64,000 bases of DNA, taken from Bryobacterales bacterium. Lineage in GTDB: Bacteria; Acidobacteriota; Terriglobia; Bryobacterales; Bryobacteraceae. Every line of letters starts with the position of its first letter. Within the stretch, counting starts at the first letter, position 1. Location of the stretch: assembly GCA_016716385.1 (NCBI GenBank), contig JADJWL010000004.1:186001-250000 (forward strand), given 5' to 3'. The notes under the pieces are model-generated. The model was not told the DNA's origin, ran no database searches, and saw only the letters and a list, made by a program, of their open reading frames with translations. The translations under genes and the position numbers were made by a program. Positions 53,343 to 62,095 of the stretch are shown here, in pieces.

Positions 53343-55033
53343 GCCGTCCGCCGCGCCACGACCATCGTCATATCGTCCGCCTGCTCCGCTCCCGACCATT
53401 CCCGCACCGCCTCCACGACACGCGCCACGATCTCGACCGCCTCGAGATTCCGGTACTTCAGCAACAATTCGGTCAGCCTTTCTTCGCCGAACATCTCCCC
53501 GTATGCGTTCTCCGGCTCGACAATCCCGTCCGTATAGGCGACGAATACGTCCCCAACATCGAACGCTGCGCTCGCCGCTTGGTATCGGTACGCGGGAAAC
53601 ATGCCGACCACTGTCCCGGTCACTTCGAGGAGTTGCGCCGTCTCCCCGCGGATCATCACCGGCGGCAGGTGTCCGGCGTTCGTGTACTCCAGCAATCCCG
53701 TGGCGTCGTGGTAGACGCCGAAGAAGAACGTGGCGTACTTCTCCGGAGAGGTGTTCGCGTAAAGCTGCCGGTTGAGAAGCGCCACCAGGTCAGCCGGCGC
53801 CGGGCTTGCGCCTTCCGTTAGCTGCGTGCGCATCACGGATTGGATGGCGGCCATCAGGAGCGCCGCAGAAATCCCCTTTCCGGACACATCGCCGATCGCC
53901 AGCGCGACCCGTTCCTCAGGTAGAGCCAGAAAGTCATAATAGTCGCCTGAGACTGCCTGCGCCGGGTAGCAGACTCCAGTCAACTCGAGCGTGCGCAGCT
54001 TCGGCACGGCCTTCGGGAAGAGCTTCGCCTGGACCTGCCGCGCGATCTCCAGTTCGGATTGCAGCCGCTCTCTTTCCTTCTCAACGACAATCAGCCGGTC
54101 GAGTTTCTCGGTCATCAGGTTGAACGAATGCCCCAGCTCTGCGAGCTGGTCCGCGCCCCGGACCGGGATCCGGTGGCCCAGTTCACCCTGCTGGACTTGC
54201 TGCGTGCCCTCATACAGATTCGCGACCGCCCCGGTGATGGTCCGCGTAATCGACGCGCCCACCCAAAGCGACGCGATCACGACAAGCAAGAATGCCGACG
54301 TCAGCACGAGCCACACCACCCAAATGAACTCGGAATATTCCACCTTCTGGCCGAAGAGCGCGGAAAGCACGGCCGACGGGCGCGACCGCACGACCAGAAT
54401 TGTAGAGCGGTCCTGGTACGTGACGGGCGCTGTCCAGAGCAGCTCGATATCGAACCGGTTGACCGGCGGCGGCAATTGCCCGCGAGCAAAATCCTCCGCC
54501 CCGAGCCGCACAGCCGGCTCTCCGCCCTTCTTCACGAGCGTGTCTCTCCCGGTGGACAGAACAACGCGCTCCCCCTGCTGGTTGAGCGCGTAGACGCTGC
54601 CGAGCTGCGGCACCAGAGAGGACAGGAACTGGCTTGTCAGCGTCTCGGGCGCCCCGCCCAGAAGCACCCGGTGTTCCAGTTCCGCGTTCACCGCATAAAT
54701 CGCCATCTGCCCCATCAGGAAGTACACACCCAGCAACGCCAGCGCCAGTAGCAGCAGGAGGGGAACCGCGGCGACAAACATATAGGAGACCAGTAGCCGG
54801 TGGCTCAGGCGCCAGAGGATCCGCCCCAGATTGCGCCGCAGGAACCGCACGAGCGCGAAACCGCCGAAGATCACCAGGAACGGAGCGGCGGGATTCGTGT
54901 GCCCGAGAGCCCAGAATCCGACAGACACCAGCACCAGGACAAAGACCAGCTTCTCGACCCAGCCCCACCTCCGGAACGCCTCCCAGAGCTGGCGCGGAGT
55001 TGGCCCGGCAGCCGTGTCACTCCGTTCATCCAT
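53339..55033 (-). CDS. RsbU-type PP2C/SpoIIE phosphatase with HAMP domain
   Basis: 564 aa. Two or three N-terminal membrane segments (about 28-45, 48-62 and 85-107), an extracytoplasmic sensor region (about 110-235), another helix (about 240-265; WVVWLVLTSAFLLVVIASLW), a HAMP domain (about 266-318) and a short coiled coil. The SpoIIE/PP2C domain (about 330-564) has AVSGDYYDFLAL, AIGDVSGKGISAALLMA, VAYTDGIVEPEN and ADDMTMVV, the metal-binding set. It should dephosphorylate an anti-sigma antagonist in a partner-switching pathway, but no STAS or RsbW-like gene is adjacent. Confidence 0.92.
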   Translation of the reverse strand: MDERSDTAAGPTPRQLWEAFRRWGWVEKLVFVLVLVSVGFWALGHTNPAAPFLVIFGGFALVRFLRRNLGRILWRLSHRLLVSYMFVAAVPLLLLLALALLGVYFLMGQMAIYAVNAELEHRVLLGGAPETLTSQFLSSLVPQLGSVYALNQQGERVVLSTGRDTLVKKGGEPAVRLGAEDFARGQLPPPVNRFDIELLWTAPVTYQDRSTILVVRSRPSAVLSALFGQKVEYSEFIWVVWLVLTSAFLLVVIASLWVGASITRTITGAVANLYEGTQQVQQGELGHRIPVRGADQLAELGHSFNLMTEKLDRLIVVEKERERLQSELEIARQVQAKLFPKAVPKLRTLELTGVCYPAQAVSGDYYDFLALPEERVALAIGDVSGKGISAALLMAAIQSVMRTQLTEGASPAPADLVALLNRQLYANTSPEKYATFFFGVYHDATGLLEYTNAGHLPPVMIRGETAQLLEVTGTVVGMFPAYRYQAASAAFDVGDVFVAYTDGIVEPENAYGEMFGEERLTELLLKYRNLEAVEIVARVVEAVREWSGAEQADDMTMVVARRTA

Positions 55034-55063
55034 TCGCGAAATCCGATCTGTCCCCAGCCTACC

Positions 55064-55849
55064 TCAGAGGTGCTCGCGGGAATAGCGGGTCCGGGCGATG
55101 GCGGGCATCTCGGGTTCCGGTTCGATGTGATGCTTCATGAGTCCTTCGGTCACGATCCGGAACGCCGTTTGCGGGTCGTCCGCGTAGGAGAACAGATCCA
55201 GATCCTCCCTCGAGATGGTGCCGTACTTCACCAGCGCATCGAAGTTGATCACTTCCTTCCAGAACTCAGGACCGTACAGGACGAAGACGATCTTCTTCGC
55301 GAGCTTCTGTGTCTGGACGAGCGTCATCATCTCCATGAACTCATCGAGCGTGCCAAACCCCCCGGGAAACACCACGCACGCCTTGGCCAAGTACGCAAAC
55401 CAGAACTTGCGCATGAAGAAGTAGTGGAACTCGAACGAAAGGTCCGGCGTGATGTAGGGATTCGGCGCCTGTTCGAACGGGAGGCTGATGTTGAGTCCGA
55501 TGCTCTTGCCGCCGGCGTCGTGCGCGCCGCGGTTGGCGGCTTCCATGATCGACGGCCCTCCGCCGCTGCAGATGACGAAGCGGCGGTCGGTTTTTTCAAG
55601 CGACTGCGACCAGCGCGTGAGATCGGCCGCGAGTTGTTGCGCTTCGCGGTAGTAGCGGCCCAGCGGACCGTCCTCGGCGATCCGCGCGGATCCGAAGAAT
55701 ACGATCGTGTCGCGAATCCGTTGGTCGAGAAAATGCGAGCGCGGTTCCAGGTACTCGCTTAAGATGCGCAGCGGACGGGCGTCCGCGCGGTTCAGAAACT
55801 CCTCATTCCTGTAGGCCAGAGGCCTCCGGTTCTGGTCGGTCTTGTCCAT
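55064..55849 (-). CDS. LOG family protein (TIGR00730-like)
   Basis: 261 aa from the ATG at 55849 (MDKTDQNRRPLAYRNEEFL); an ATG 12 bp upstream is an alternative. Conserved motifs are VICSGGGPSIMEAANRGA, GLNISLPFEQ, and the nucleotide/phosphoribohydrolase motif VVFPGGFGTLDEFMEMM (PGGxGTxxE). Members cleave cytokinin-like or purine nucleoside 5'-monophosphates, though many are annotated as lysine-decarboxylase-like. It follows 30 bp after the start of the phosphatase gene on the same strand. Confidence 0.9.
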   Translation of the reverse strand: MDKTDQNRRPLAYRNEEFLNRADARPLRILSEYLEPRSHFLDQRIRDTIVFFGSARIAEDGPLGRYYREAQQLAADLTRWSQSLEKTDRRFVICSGGGPSIMEAANRGAHDAGGKSIGLNISLPFEQAPNPYITPDLSFEFHYFFMRKFWFAYLAKACVVFPGGFGTLDEFMEMMTLVQTQKLAKKIVFVLYGPEFWKEVINFDALVKYGTISREDLDLFSYADDPQTAFRIVTEGLMKHHIEPEPEMPAIARTRYSREHL

Positions 55850-56004
55850 GGCGGATAGCATCCAGGCTACCGCACCGGCCCGTCTCCGCGCGCCTGGCTG
55901 ATGATTTATTGCGCCTGTCGCGTCTTTGCCGGCATCCCATGCTCCAAACGGCGGCGGTCAGTTTGTCCTGCCGCCCAAACGGTTCAAAAGGAAGAACGAG
56001 TTCG

Positions 56005-56712
56005 ATGAAGAGATTCTCCACTCTGTTTGCTCTGCCGCTTGCCCTGGTTGCAAGCTCCGCGTTTGCGCAGACCGCCACGGTGTACGCCGTGCACGGGATC
56101 CCCGGCACCGCCCTGGGCGGCGCCACAACCGACCTGCCGGTCGACGTCGCCATCAACGGAGGGTGCGTCCCGGCTCTGAACGGGTTCAACTTCGGTGAGA
56201 TCCGCGGGCCGCTGTCGCTTCCGGCGCCCGGATCGTACACGATCGACATCAAGCCCGCCAACGCCATCACTCCATGTTCGGAAGCAACACTGCTGAGCAA
56301 GATGGTCGACGTTGTGCCTGGCATCAACGCGAGTGTCGTAGCGCACCTCGACGCAGCCGGTTCGCCCCTGATTTCCGTCTTCGTCAATGACACGTCGCGC
56401 ACCGCGCCGGGGCAGGGCCGCTTCATTCTGCATCACACGGCGAAGGCGCCGGCGGTAGACGTGAGCGTGACGCGGGGCCACGGCGCGGGCCGCCAGCCTT
56501 CGGTCAACATCCCCGGATTCTCCAACGGCAACCAAGTCGCCGCCGAGTTCCGTCCCGGCAACTGGAATGCGTCGCTTTCCGTCGGTGATTCCGTCGTTTT
56601 CGGGCCAGCGACGTTGAATCTTCAGCCGAAGACTGCGCAACTGGTCTACGCCATCGGCGAGTTTCCGTCGACGTTCACGGTCGTGACGAAGACAATCACG
56701 ACTGCCCGCTAA
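56005..56712 (+). CDS. DUF4397-like secreted protein
   Basis: The ATG at 56005 follows AAGGAAGAA and encodes a 235-aa protein starting MKRFSTLFALPLALVASSAFA, a clean signal peptide. The rest is beta-rich: ATVYAVHGIPGTALGGATTD, LPVDVAINGGCVPALNGFNF, and two Ig-like repeats (SYTIDIKPANAITPC; AVDVSVTRGHGAGR), in the manner of DUF4397. Family members are extracellular or periplasmic with unknown role. It converges with the amidohydrolase gene, sharing 4 bp at the stop codons. Confidence 0.78.
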   Translation: MKRFSTLFALPLALVASSAFAQTATVYAVHGIPGTALGGATTDLPVDVAINGGCVPALNGFNFGEIRGPLSLPAPGSYTIDIKPANAITPCSEATLLSKMVDVVPGINASVVAHLDAAGSPLISVFVNDTSRTAPGQGRFILHHTAKAPAVDVSVTRGHGAGRQPSVNIPGFSNGNQVAAEFRPGNWNASLSVGDSVVFGPATLNLQPKTAQLVYAIGEFPSTFTVVTKTITTAR

Positions 56713-57620
56713 TCACCCGGCTGGTCGGCCTGCCGCTTCTTCCAGCGGTAGGCCGCCACCGAGTTCTTCCAGAAGAACCGCTCCCGGACGCTCCCCTCCT
56801 GCTTATCCATGTAATTCCGCACGACGTCGAAAACATCTTTGTACGGCGCCCACTGATCGGAATTTGGCCAGTCGCTGCCATACATCACCCGGTCGGGTCC
56901 GAACAATTCGAACAGCGCGTCCAGCCGCGTCTTGTAGAACCCGTGATCGAGCCGGACGCGCCCATCCACCCGGCGCAACACCTCGGAGATCTTGATCCAG
57001 ACCGCGGGTAGCCGTGCGATCTCGCTCAGAACCGCGGGGTAGCGGTCGTCCGCCAGGTTCATCTGCGGCAGATGGTCGATCACGAGCCGCAGATCCGGGA
57101 CCTCCCGCTTCAACCGGAGCAGCGCCCCCAGCAGCGCCTCGTTCGGATTCGCCGAATCGAGTGCCAACCCCGCCGCCGCCGCCGCGCGCATTCCATCGAC
57201 GAAGCGCGGCTTCGCAAGCTGCGCGCCGAGGTCGCGCCCCCAGAGGTTGCCATAGCGGATGCCGAGGAAGAGCGGATTGCGCCGCAGCGTCTCCAGGCGC
57301 TTCCCGAATGCCGCGTCGTCCGGCTCGAGATTCCCCACGACGCCGACGATCACCGGATCCCTGGCGGCCGCGTCGAGCAGCCACTGGTTGTCTTCAGCGA
57401 GCGGGCTGCATTCCACCGCGATCGCGCCTGTGATCCCAAACGGTCCGGCGACCGTGCGGTAGCGCCCGGGCAGCGCCGGTTTGTACAGCGTTTCGTTCTT
57501 CGGATCCGGCCACGGCACGCCCTGCGGCCGCGTGGGATCGAACAGGTGAATGTGCGTGTCGATGATGGGCATGGGCCCGGCTGCCAGCGCTACAGCCCCG
57601 AGAAAGCCTCTGCGGGTCAC
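56709..57620 (-). CDS. Amidohydrolase-family TIM-barrel hydrolase
   Basis: The GTG at 57620 starts MTRRGFLGAVALAAGP, a short Tat-like signal, giving 303 aa. The barrel opens PIIDTHIHLFDPTRPQGVPW (first metal-binding His pair), has IDHLPQMNL in the middle and ends YGSDWPNSDQWAPY, the Asp and W of amidohydrolase-2 type enzymes (ACMSD/LigJ-like lactonases). It probably hydrolyses a cyclic lactone or decarboxylates an acid; substrate not evident. Its promoter region is shared with the divergent CocE gene. Confidence 0.85.
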   Translation of the reverse strand: MTRRGFLGAVALAAGPMPIIDTHIHLFDPTRPQGVPWPDPKNETLYKPALPGRYRTVAGPFGITGAIAVECSPLAEDNQWLLDAAARDPVIVGVVGNLEPDDAAFGKRLETLRRNPLFLGIRYGNLWGRDLGAQLAKPRFVDGMRAAAAAGLALDSANPNEALLGALLRLKREVPDLRLVIDHLPQMNLADDRYPAVLSEIARLPAVWIKISEVLRRVDGRVRLDHGFYKTRLDALFELFGPDRVMYGSDWPNSDQWAPYKDVFDVVRNYMDKQEGSVRERFFWKNSVAAYRWKKRQADQPGD

Positions 57621-57636
57621 GCCTGCATTGTATCGT

Positions 57637-57666
57637 TTGCCCGGCCGCGCGGCCCATCGATATACT
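57637..57666 (+). promoter_or_regulatory. Promoter of the CocE/NonD hydrolase
   Basis: TTGCCC (57637-57642) and TATACT (57661-57666) are 18 bp apart, putting the transcription start only about 3 nt before the ATG at 57676, so the message may be nearly leaderless. Confidence 0.5.
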
Positions 57667-57675
57667 AAAGCGCGA

Positions 57676-59451
57676 ATGCGCAATCTCTTCAGGACTCCCC
57701 TCTTCTTGCTTTACCTTGCGCCGGCGATCGCGCCCGCGCAGTCTCCGATTACCAACGAGATCCGCGTCGACCGCTACCAGGCGGCCGTCATGCGCGACGG
57801 CGTCAAGCTCTACGCCGATGTCTACCGTCCGGCGGCACCCGGCAAGTACCCCGTGATCGTCGTCCGCACGCCGTACGGCACGCAGCGCGACGGCATGCAC
57901 CAGAACCTGACGAAGCTCGCGCAGCGCGGCTATGTTGCGCTGATGCAGGACACCCGCGGGCGCTACGAATCGGAGGGCAAGTGGGAGCCGTTCCGCGACG
58001 AAGCGCGCGACGGCCACGACACCATCGAGTGGGCTGCCACGCAGCCGTGGTCGAACGGCAAAGTCGCCATGCAGGGCGGCTCGTATCTCGGCCATGTCCA
58101 GTGGGCCGCCGCCAGCCAGGCGCCGCCGCACCTGGTGGCAATCTTCCCCGCCGTGGCGTCGACGAACATCTACGCCAACTGGATTTCGCACGGCGGCGCC
58201 TTCCGGCTGTCGTTTAACTACGGCTGGGGCGTGGTCCGCATGCCGAACCGGATCATGCTTCCGCAGTACTGGCACACGGCGAACTTCACCCCCGAAGAAC
58301 TGAAGTACGAGCAGATTCTGTATCACTTGCCGCTCAAGGACGGCGATCTGCGGTCGGCGAACTACGGCGTACAACACTACCGCGACTGGCTGCAGCACCA
58401 GAGCTACGACGAGTACTGGAAGAGCATCAGCGACGAGGAGCGGTTCAGCAAGATGACGGTCCCGGCGCAGACTTCCGGCGGCTGGTTCGACATCTTCGTC
58501 GCCGGTACCATCAACGGGTATACCGGTATGCGCGCCAAAGGCGGCAGCGAGAAGGCGCGCAAAGAGTCGCGCATGATCGTCGGGCCCTGGGGACATGGTC
58601 CGAGCCGCAAGTTCGGCGACATCGACTTCGGCGAAGACGCCATGGTCGACATGTTCGAGCGCGAACTGCGCTGGCACGATCACTACCTGAAGGGCGTCGA
58701 CAACGGGATCGACCGCGAACCGCCCGTGCGCATCTTCTACATGGGCGCCAACAAGTGGCGCGACGAGCAGGACTGGCCGATCCCCGGCACGCAGTTCACG
58801 CCGTTCTACTTCGCGAGCAAGGGCAACGCCAACAGCCTGCGCGGCGACGGTACACTCGGCCGCAACAAGCCGTCCGGCGCCGCTTCGGACCGCTATGTGT
58901 ACGATCCGCGCCTGCCCGTCCCGACGCTCGGCGGCAACAACTGCTGTGGAACGCCGACCATCGCGGGTCCCAAGGACCAGCGGCCGGTGGAGGAGCGCGC
59001 CGACGTGCTGGTCTACACGAGCGAAATCCTGACGCAGCCCCTCGCCATCGCGGGTCCGGTGAAGGCGAAGCTGTTCGCTTCGACCGACGGCCGCGATACG
59101 GACTGGATGGTGAAACTGGTCGACGTCTATCCCGACGGCCGCGCCATCAACATCGCCGAAGGGATGCTGCGGGCACGGTTCCGCAGAGGCCTCGACAAGA
59201 TGGAACTGCTCGAAGCCGGCCGCGCCTATGAGTTCGAAGTGGATATGATCGGGACGGCGAACGTGTTCCTGCCGGGCCACCGGATCCGCGTCGATGTGAC
59301 CAGCAGCAACTTCCCGCAGTTTGACCGGAACCCCAACACCGGCGAAGATCAGGGCGCGTCCGACAAGGTGCGTACGGCTACGCAGACAATCTTCCACACG
59401 AACGGGCAGGAGTCGCACATCCTGCTGCCGGTGGTTTCGATGCCGAGGTAG
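57676..59451 (+). CDS. CocE/NonD family hydrolase
   Basis: The ATG at 57676 starts MRNLFRTPLFLLYLAPAIAP, a signal peptide, for 591 aa. The alpha/beta-hydrolase domain has MRDGVKLYADVYRP, GYVALMQDTRGRYESEG and the nucleophile motif GGSYLG with Ser136. The C-terminal jelly-roll domain (X-Pro dipeptidyl-peptidase C type) covers about 400-591 (TSEILTQPLAIAGPVKAKLF; HRIRVDVTSSNFPQFDRN). Relatives cleave acyl or peptide bonds such as cocaine ester, glutaryl or Xaa-Pro. It is probably periplasmic. The cytochrome gene begins 5 bp later. Confidence 0.92.
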   Translation: MRNLFRTPLFLLYLAPAIAPAQSPITNEIRVDRYQAAVMRDGVKLYADVYRPAAPGKYPVIVVRTPYGTQRDGMHQNLTKLAQRGYVALMQDTRGRYESEGKWEPFRDEARDGHDTIEWAATQPWSNGKVAMQGGSYLGHVQWAAASQAPPHLVAIFPAVASTNIYANWISHGGAFRLSFNYGWGVVRMPNRIMLPQYWHTANFTPEELKYEQILYHLPLKDGDLRSANYGVQHYRDWLQHQSYDEYWKSISDEERFSKMTVPAQTSGGWFDIFVAGTINGYTGMRAKGGSEKARKESRMIVGPWGHGPSRKFGDIDFGEDAMVDMFERELRWHDHYLKGVDNGIDREPPVRIFYMGANKWRDEQDWPIPGTQFTPFYFASKGNANSLRGDGTLGRNKPSGAASDRYVYDPRLPVPTLGGNNCCGTPTIAGPKDQRPVEERADVLVYTSEILTQPLAIAGPVKAKLFASTDGRDTDWMVKLVDVYPDGRAINIAEGMLRARFRRGLDKMELLEAGRAYEFEVDMIGTANVFLPGHRIRVDVTSSNFPQFDRNPNTGEDQGASDKVRTATQTIFHTNGQESHILLPVVSMPR

Positions 59452-59456
59452 GGGCG

Positions 59457-60893
59457 ATGCGCAGGGTTGTCCTAGGGTTGATTCCTATCCTGATGGCGGC
59501 GCAGGTTCCGCGAACGTGGACCGACGCCGCCGTGGCGGAACTCGAAGTGCCGCTGGCCAACCCCGCGTCTTCTCCGGTGCACATCTCCGAAGAGGCGTAC
59601 TACAAGATCCCCGAGAGGACGCTTCACAAGACTTACCCGGTGTATCACCCGGATCGCGAACCCGCCGGCTATCAGCAGTGGCTGAAAGAGCAGGAGCCGC
59701 AGGTCGTGTTCGCCCCCGGAGAAACGCCATCGGACTGGGTGCGCGCCGGGGAGATCGTGTTCAACGCACCGACCTCGTTCGGCCCGGTGTTCTTCAGCGC
59801 GGAGGACGTACGTGACCGCAAGTTCTATGAAGAAACGGGCATGCCGGTGGCGGCCGACGGCACGATTCCATTCGCGAACTGGGTCGTGCGCAAGAAGGGG
59901 CAGGTGGAACTCGGGTCGATGGGATGCAACACCTGTCACACGCGCGTGCTGTCCGATGGAACGACCGTTCCGGGCGCGCAGGGAAACAATCCGGGCGACC
60001 GCCAGGGAGCGCGCATGCTGCGACTGGGCGCGCGGTTCGCGGGTGAGGACAAGATTCTCGAACGAATTCGCGGCTTCGCGGCGCAGTTCGAGATGCCGTG
60101 GCTCGCCAGCGACCCGAACCGCCGCGCCCGCTCCATGCCGCTCGATGCGTTGATCGCGGCCGGCGAAGCGATCCCGCCCGGCGTGACGGCGCGGAGCAAC
60201 ACGAGCATGTTCGTCCCGCCCCAGGTCCCGGACCTGATCGGCGTCCAGGACCGCCGGTTTCTCGATCACACCGGGCTGGTCCGCCACCGCGGCATCGCGG
60301 ATCTCATGCGCTACTCGACTCTCGTCCAGGATGTGATGGGGTTCGCCCGCTACGGCGATCTTCCGCCGCGCGCCACGGGTCCTGGCATCCGCTACAGCGA
60401 CGCACAGCTCTACGCGCTGGCGATTTACGTCTATTCGCTCCGTCCGCCGCCCAATCCGCACCGCGAGACCGAGCAAACCGCTCGGGGCAGGGAAGTGTTT
60501 GAGCGCGAGAAGTGCCACGTCTGCCACGCGCCGCCTTTCTATACGAACAACCGGCTGATCCCCGCGCCCGGCTTCCGTCCGCCGGCGAAACATAAGAGCC
60601 TATACGGCGTGATGGACCGCCGCGTCGATACCGATCCGCGTTACACGCTCGAAACCCGCAAGGGCACCGGCTATTACAAGGTGCCGTCGCTCAAAGGCGT
60701 GTGGTACCGAGGACCCTTTGGGCACAACGGTTGGGTGATGACGCTCGAGGAATGGTTCGATCCGGCCCGGCTGCGCGACGGCTACGTCGCTTCAGGATTT
60801 CGCACAGGCGGCAGGGTTCCAGGCCACGAGTATGGTCTCAAGCTTCCGCCCGGTGACAAATCTGCGCTCCTCGCCTTTCTCCGGACGCTCTAG
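59457..60893 (+). CDS. Di-haem c-type cytochrome (peroxidase-like)
   Basis: 478 aa with a short N-terminal signal (VVLGLIPILMAAQV). Two haem-attachment motifs are present: CNTCH at 157-161 and CHVCH at 353-357. The GYYKVPSLKGVWYRGPFGHNG segment near the C-terminus resembles the MauG/cytochrome c peroxidase family and could hold the active-site or ligand residues. It would act in the periplasm, reducing peroxide or oxidising a partner. It lies 5 bp after the CocE gene and 21 bp before the kinase gene, so the three are probably one transcript. Confidence 0.85.
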   Translation: MRRVVLGLIPILMAAQVPRTWTDAAVAELEVPLANPASSPVHISEEAYYKIPERTLHKTYPVYHPDREPAGYQQWLKEQEPQVVFAPGETPSDWVRAGEIVFNAPTSFGPVFFSAEDVRDRKFYEETGMPVAADGTIPFANWVVRKKGQVELGSMGCNTCHTRVLSDGTTVPGAQGNNPGDRQGARMLRLGARFAGEDKILERIRGFAAQFEMPWLASDPNRRARSMPLDALIAAGEAIPPGVTARSNTSMFVPPQVPDLIGVQDRRFLDHTGLVRHRGIADLMRYSTLVQDVMGFARYGDLPPRATGPGIRYSDAQLYALAIYVYSLRPPPNPHRETEQTARGREVFEREKCHVCHAPPFYTNNRLIPAPGFRPPAKHKSLYGVMDRRVDTDPRYTLETRKGTGYYKVPSLKGVWYRGPFGHNGWVMTLEEWFDPARLRDGYVASGFRTGGRVPGHEYGLKLPPGDKSALLAFLRTL

Positions 60894-60914
60894 GCCGGCG
60901 CCGGTACACTGGAA

Positions 60915-62057
60915 ATGGCTGCCATGACGCAGAGCCTGTCACGCGTACTCGTCGTCGACGACGAAGAACCCGCCCGCTACGGGATCTCCCGGGCTTTGTC
61001 CAGCGAGGGGTACGAACTGGCTGAGGCGGCAAGCGGCGAGCACGCCTTGCAGGAGTTGGAGCGCTTCGGTCCGGACGTCATTCTGTCCGATATCAATATG
61101 CCCGGGCTGGACGGGCTGAGCCTTCTGCGCCGTGTCCGTGGCGGCCCAGGCGACCCGCCCGCGGTCATCCTGATTACCGGGTACGGCTCGGAGAACGTCA
61201 TCATTGAGGCCCTCCGCTCCGGCGCGTTCGACTACCTCACCAAACCGTTCGAAATCAGCGAACTGCGCACGGCAGTCCGGCACGCCGCCGAGGAACAGCG
61301 GTTGCGCCGGGAGTTGCGGCAATCGCAGACGGCACTACTTCAATCGGAGCGGCTCGCTGCCTTGACCCGCCTGGTCGCGGGCATCGCACACGAGGTCAAC
61401 ACACCCCTCGGCGCGCTCCAGAGCAGCATGGATCTGATCGCCCGCATGGCGTCGCGCCTCCGTACCGTGGTTCCGGACGAGCACAGCCACCTTGGCGTCC
61501 GCATCGAGGAGTCCGCGCAGCAATCGATTGAGGCGTGCCAGCGGATTACCGGCATCGTCTCCGACCTCATCGCCTTTGCCCAGATCGACCGGGCGGATAT
61601 CCAGCGGACGAGCATCGCGCCGCTGATTGAGAACACGCTGCGCCTGCTCCGCTCCACGTGGAGCGACCGCATCGAGGTCGAGGTCGATCTCAACGAGCTT
61701 CCGGCCATCGAATGCTATCCGCGGGAGTTGAACCAGCTCATTCTCAACCTGCTGATGAACGCCGGGCAGGCCATTGAGCAGACCGGACGCCCCGGCGCTA
61801 TCCGTGTGCGCGCCTGGACGGAGGATGGCTGGATCTGCCTCGAGGTCGCCGACACGGGCCCCGGCATCCCTCCAGAGCACCTCACGCGGATTTTCGATCC
61901 CGGATTCACAACGAAAGGGGTCGGCGTCGGCTTGGGTCTCGGCCTGCCCATTTGCGACCGCATCGCCCGCGCCCACGGAGGCAGCCTCACTGTGCGCAGC
62001 ACCCCGGGTGAAGGGGCGGCGTTTCTGGTCCGTCTTCCGGTGCTGCACGGTTCCTGA
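60915..62057 (+). CDS. Receiver domain-histidine kinase hybrid, cytoplasmic
   Basis: 380 aa; no membrane segment. An N-terminal receiver domain (about 8-125) has the acidic pair VDDEEP, phospho-acceptor Asp59 (ILSDINMPGLDG) and Lys110 (DYLTKPFE). A short linker leads to HisKA with His159 (LVAGIAHEVNTPLGAL) and a HATPase domain with the N-box (LILNLLMNAGQAIEQ) and G-boxes (DTGPGIPPEHL; GVGLGLGLPICDRI). The REC-HK order means it is controlled by phosphorylation or by another kinase rather than sensing directly. Its output regulator is not next to it. Confidence 0.92.
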   Translation: MAAMTQSLSRVLVVDDEEPARYGISRALSSEGYELAEAASGEHALQELERFGPDVILSDINMPGLDGLSLLRRVRGGPGDPPAVILITGYGSENVIIEALRSGAFDYLTKPFEISELRTAVRHAAEEQRLRRELRQSQTALLQSERLAALTRLVAGIAHEVNTPLGALQSSMDLIARMASRLRTVVPDEHSHLGVRIEESAQQSIEACQRITGIVSDLIAFAQIDRADIQRTSIAPLIENTLRLLRSTWSDRIEVEVDLNELPAIECYPRELNQLILNLLMNAGQAIEQTGRPGAIRVRAWTEDGWICLEVADTGPGIPPEHLTRIFDPGFTTKGVGVGLGLGLPICDRIARAHGGSLTVRSTPGEGAAFLVRLPVLHGS

Positions 62058-62095
62058 CCGGCCTTTTCCGTTACACTGATTTGGTACCCCCGCCG

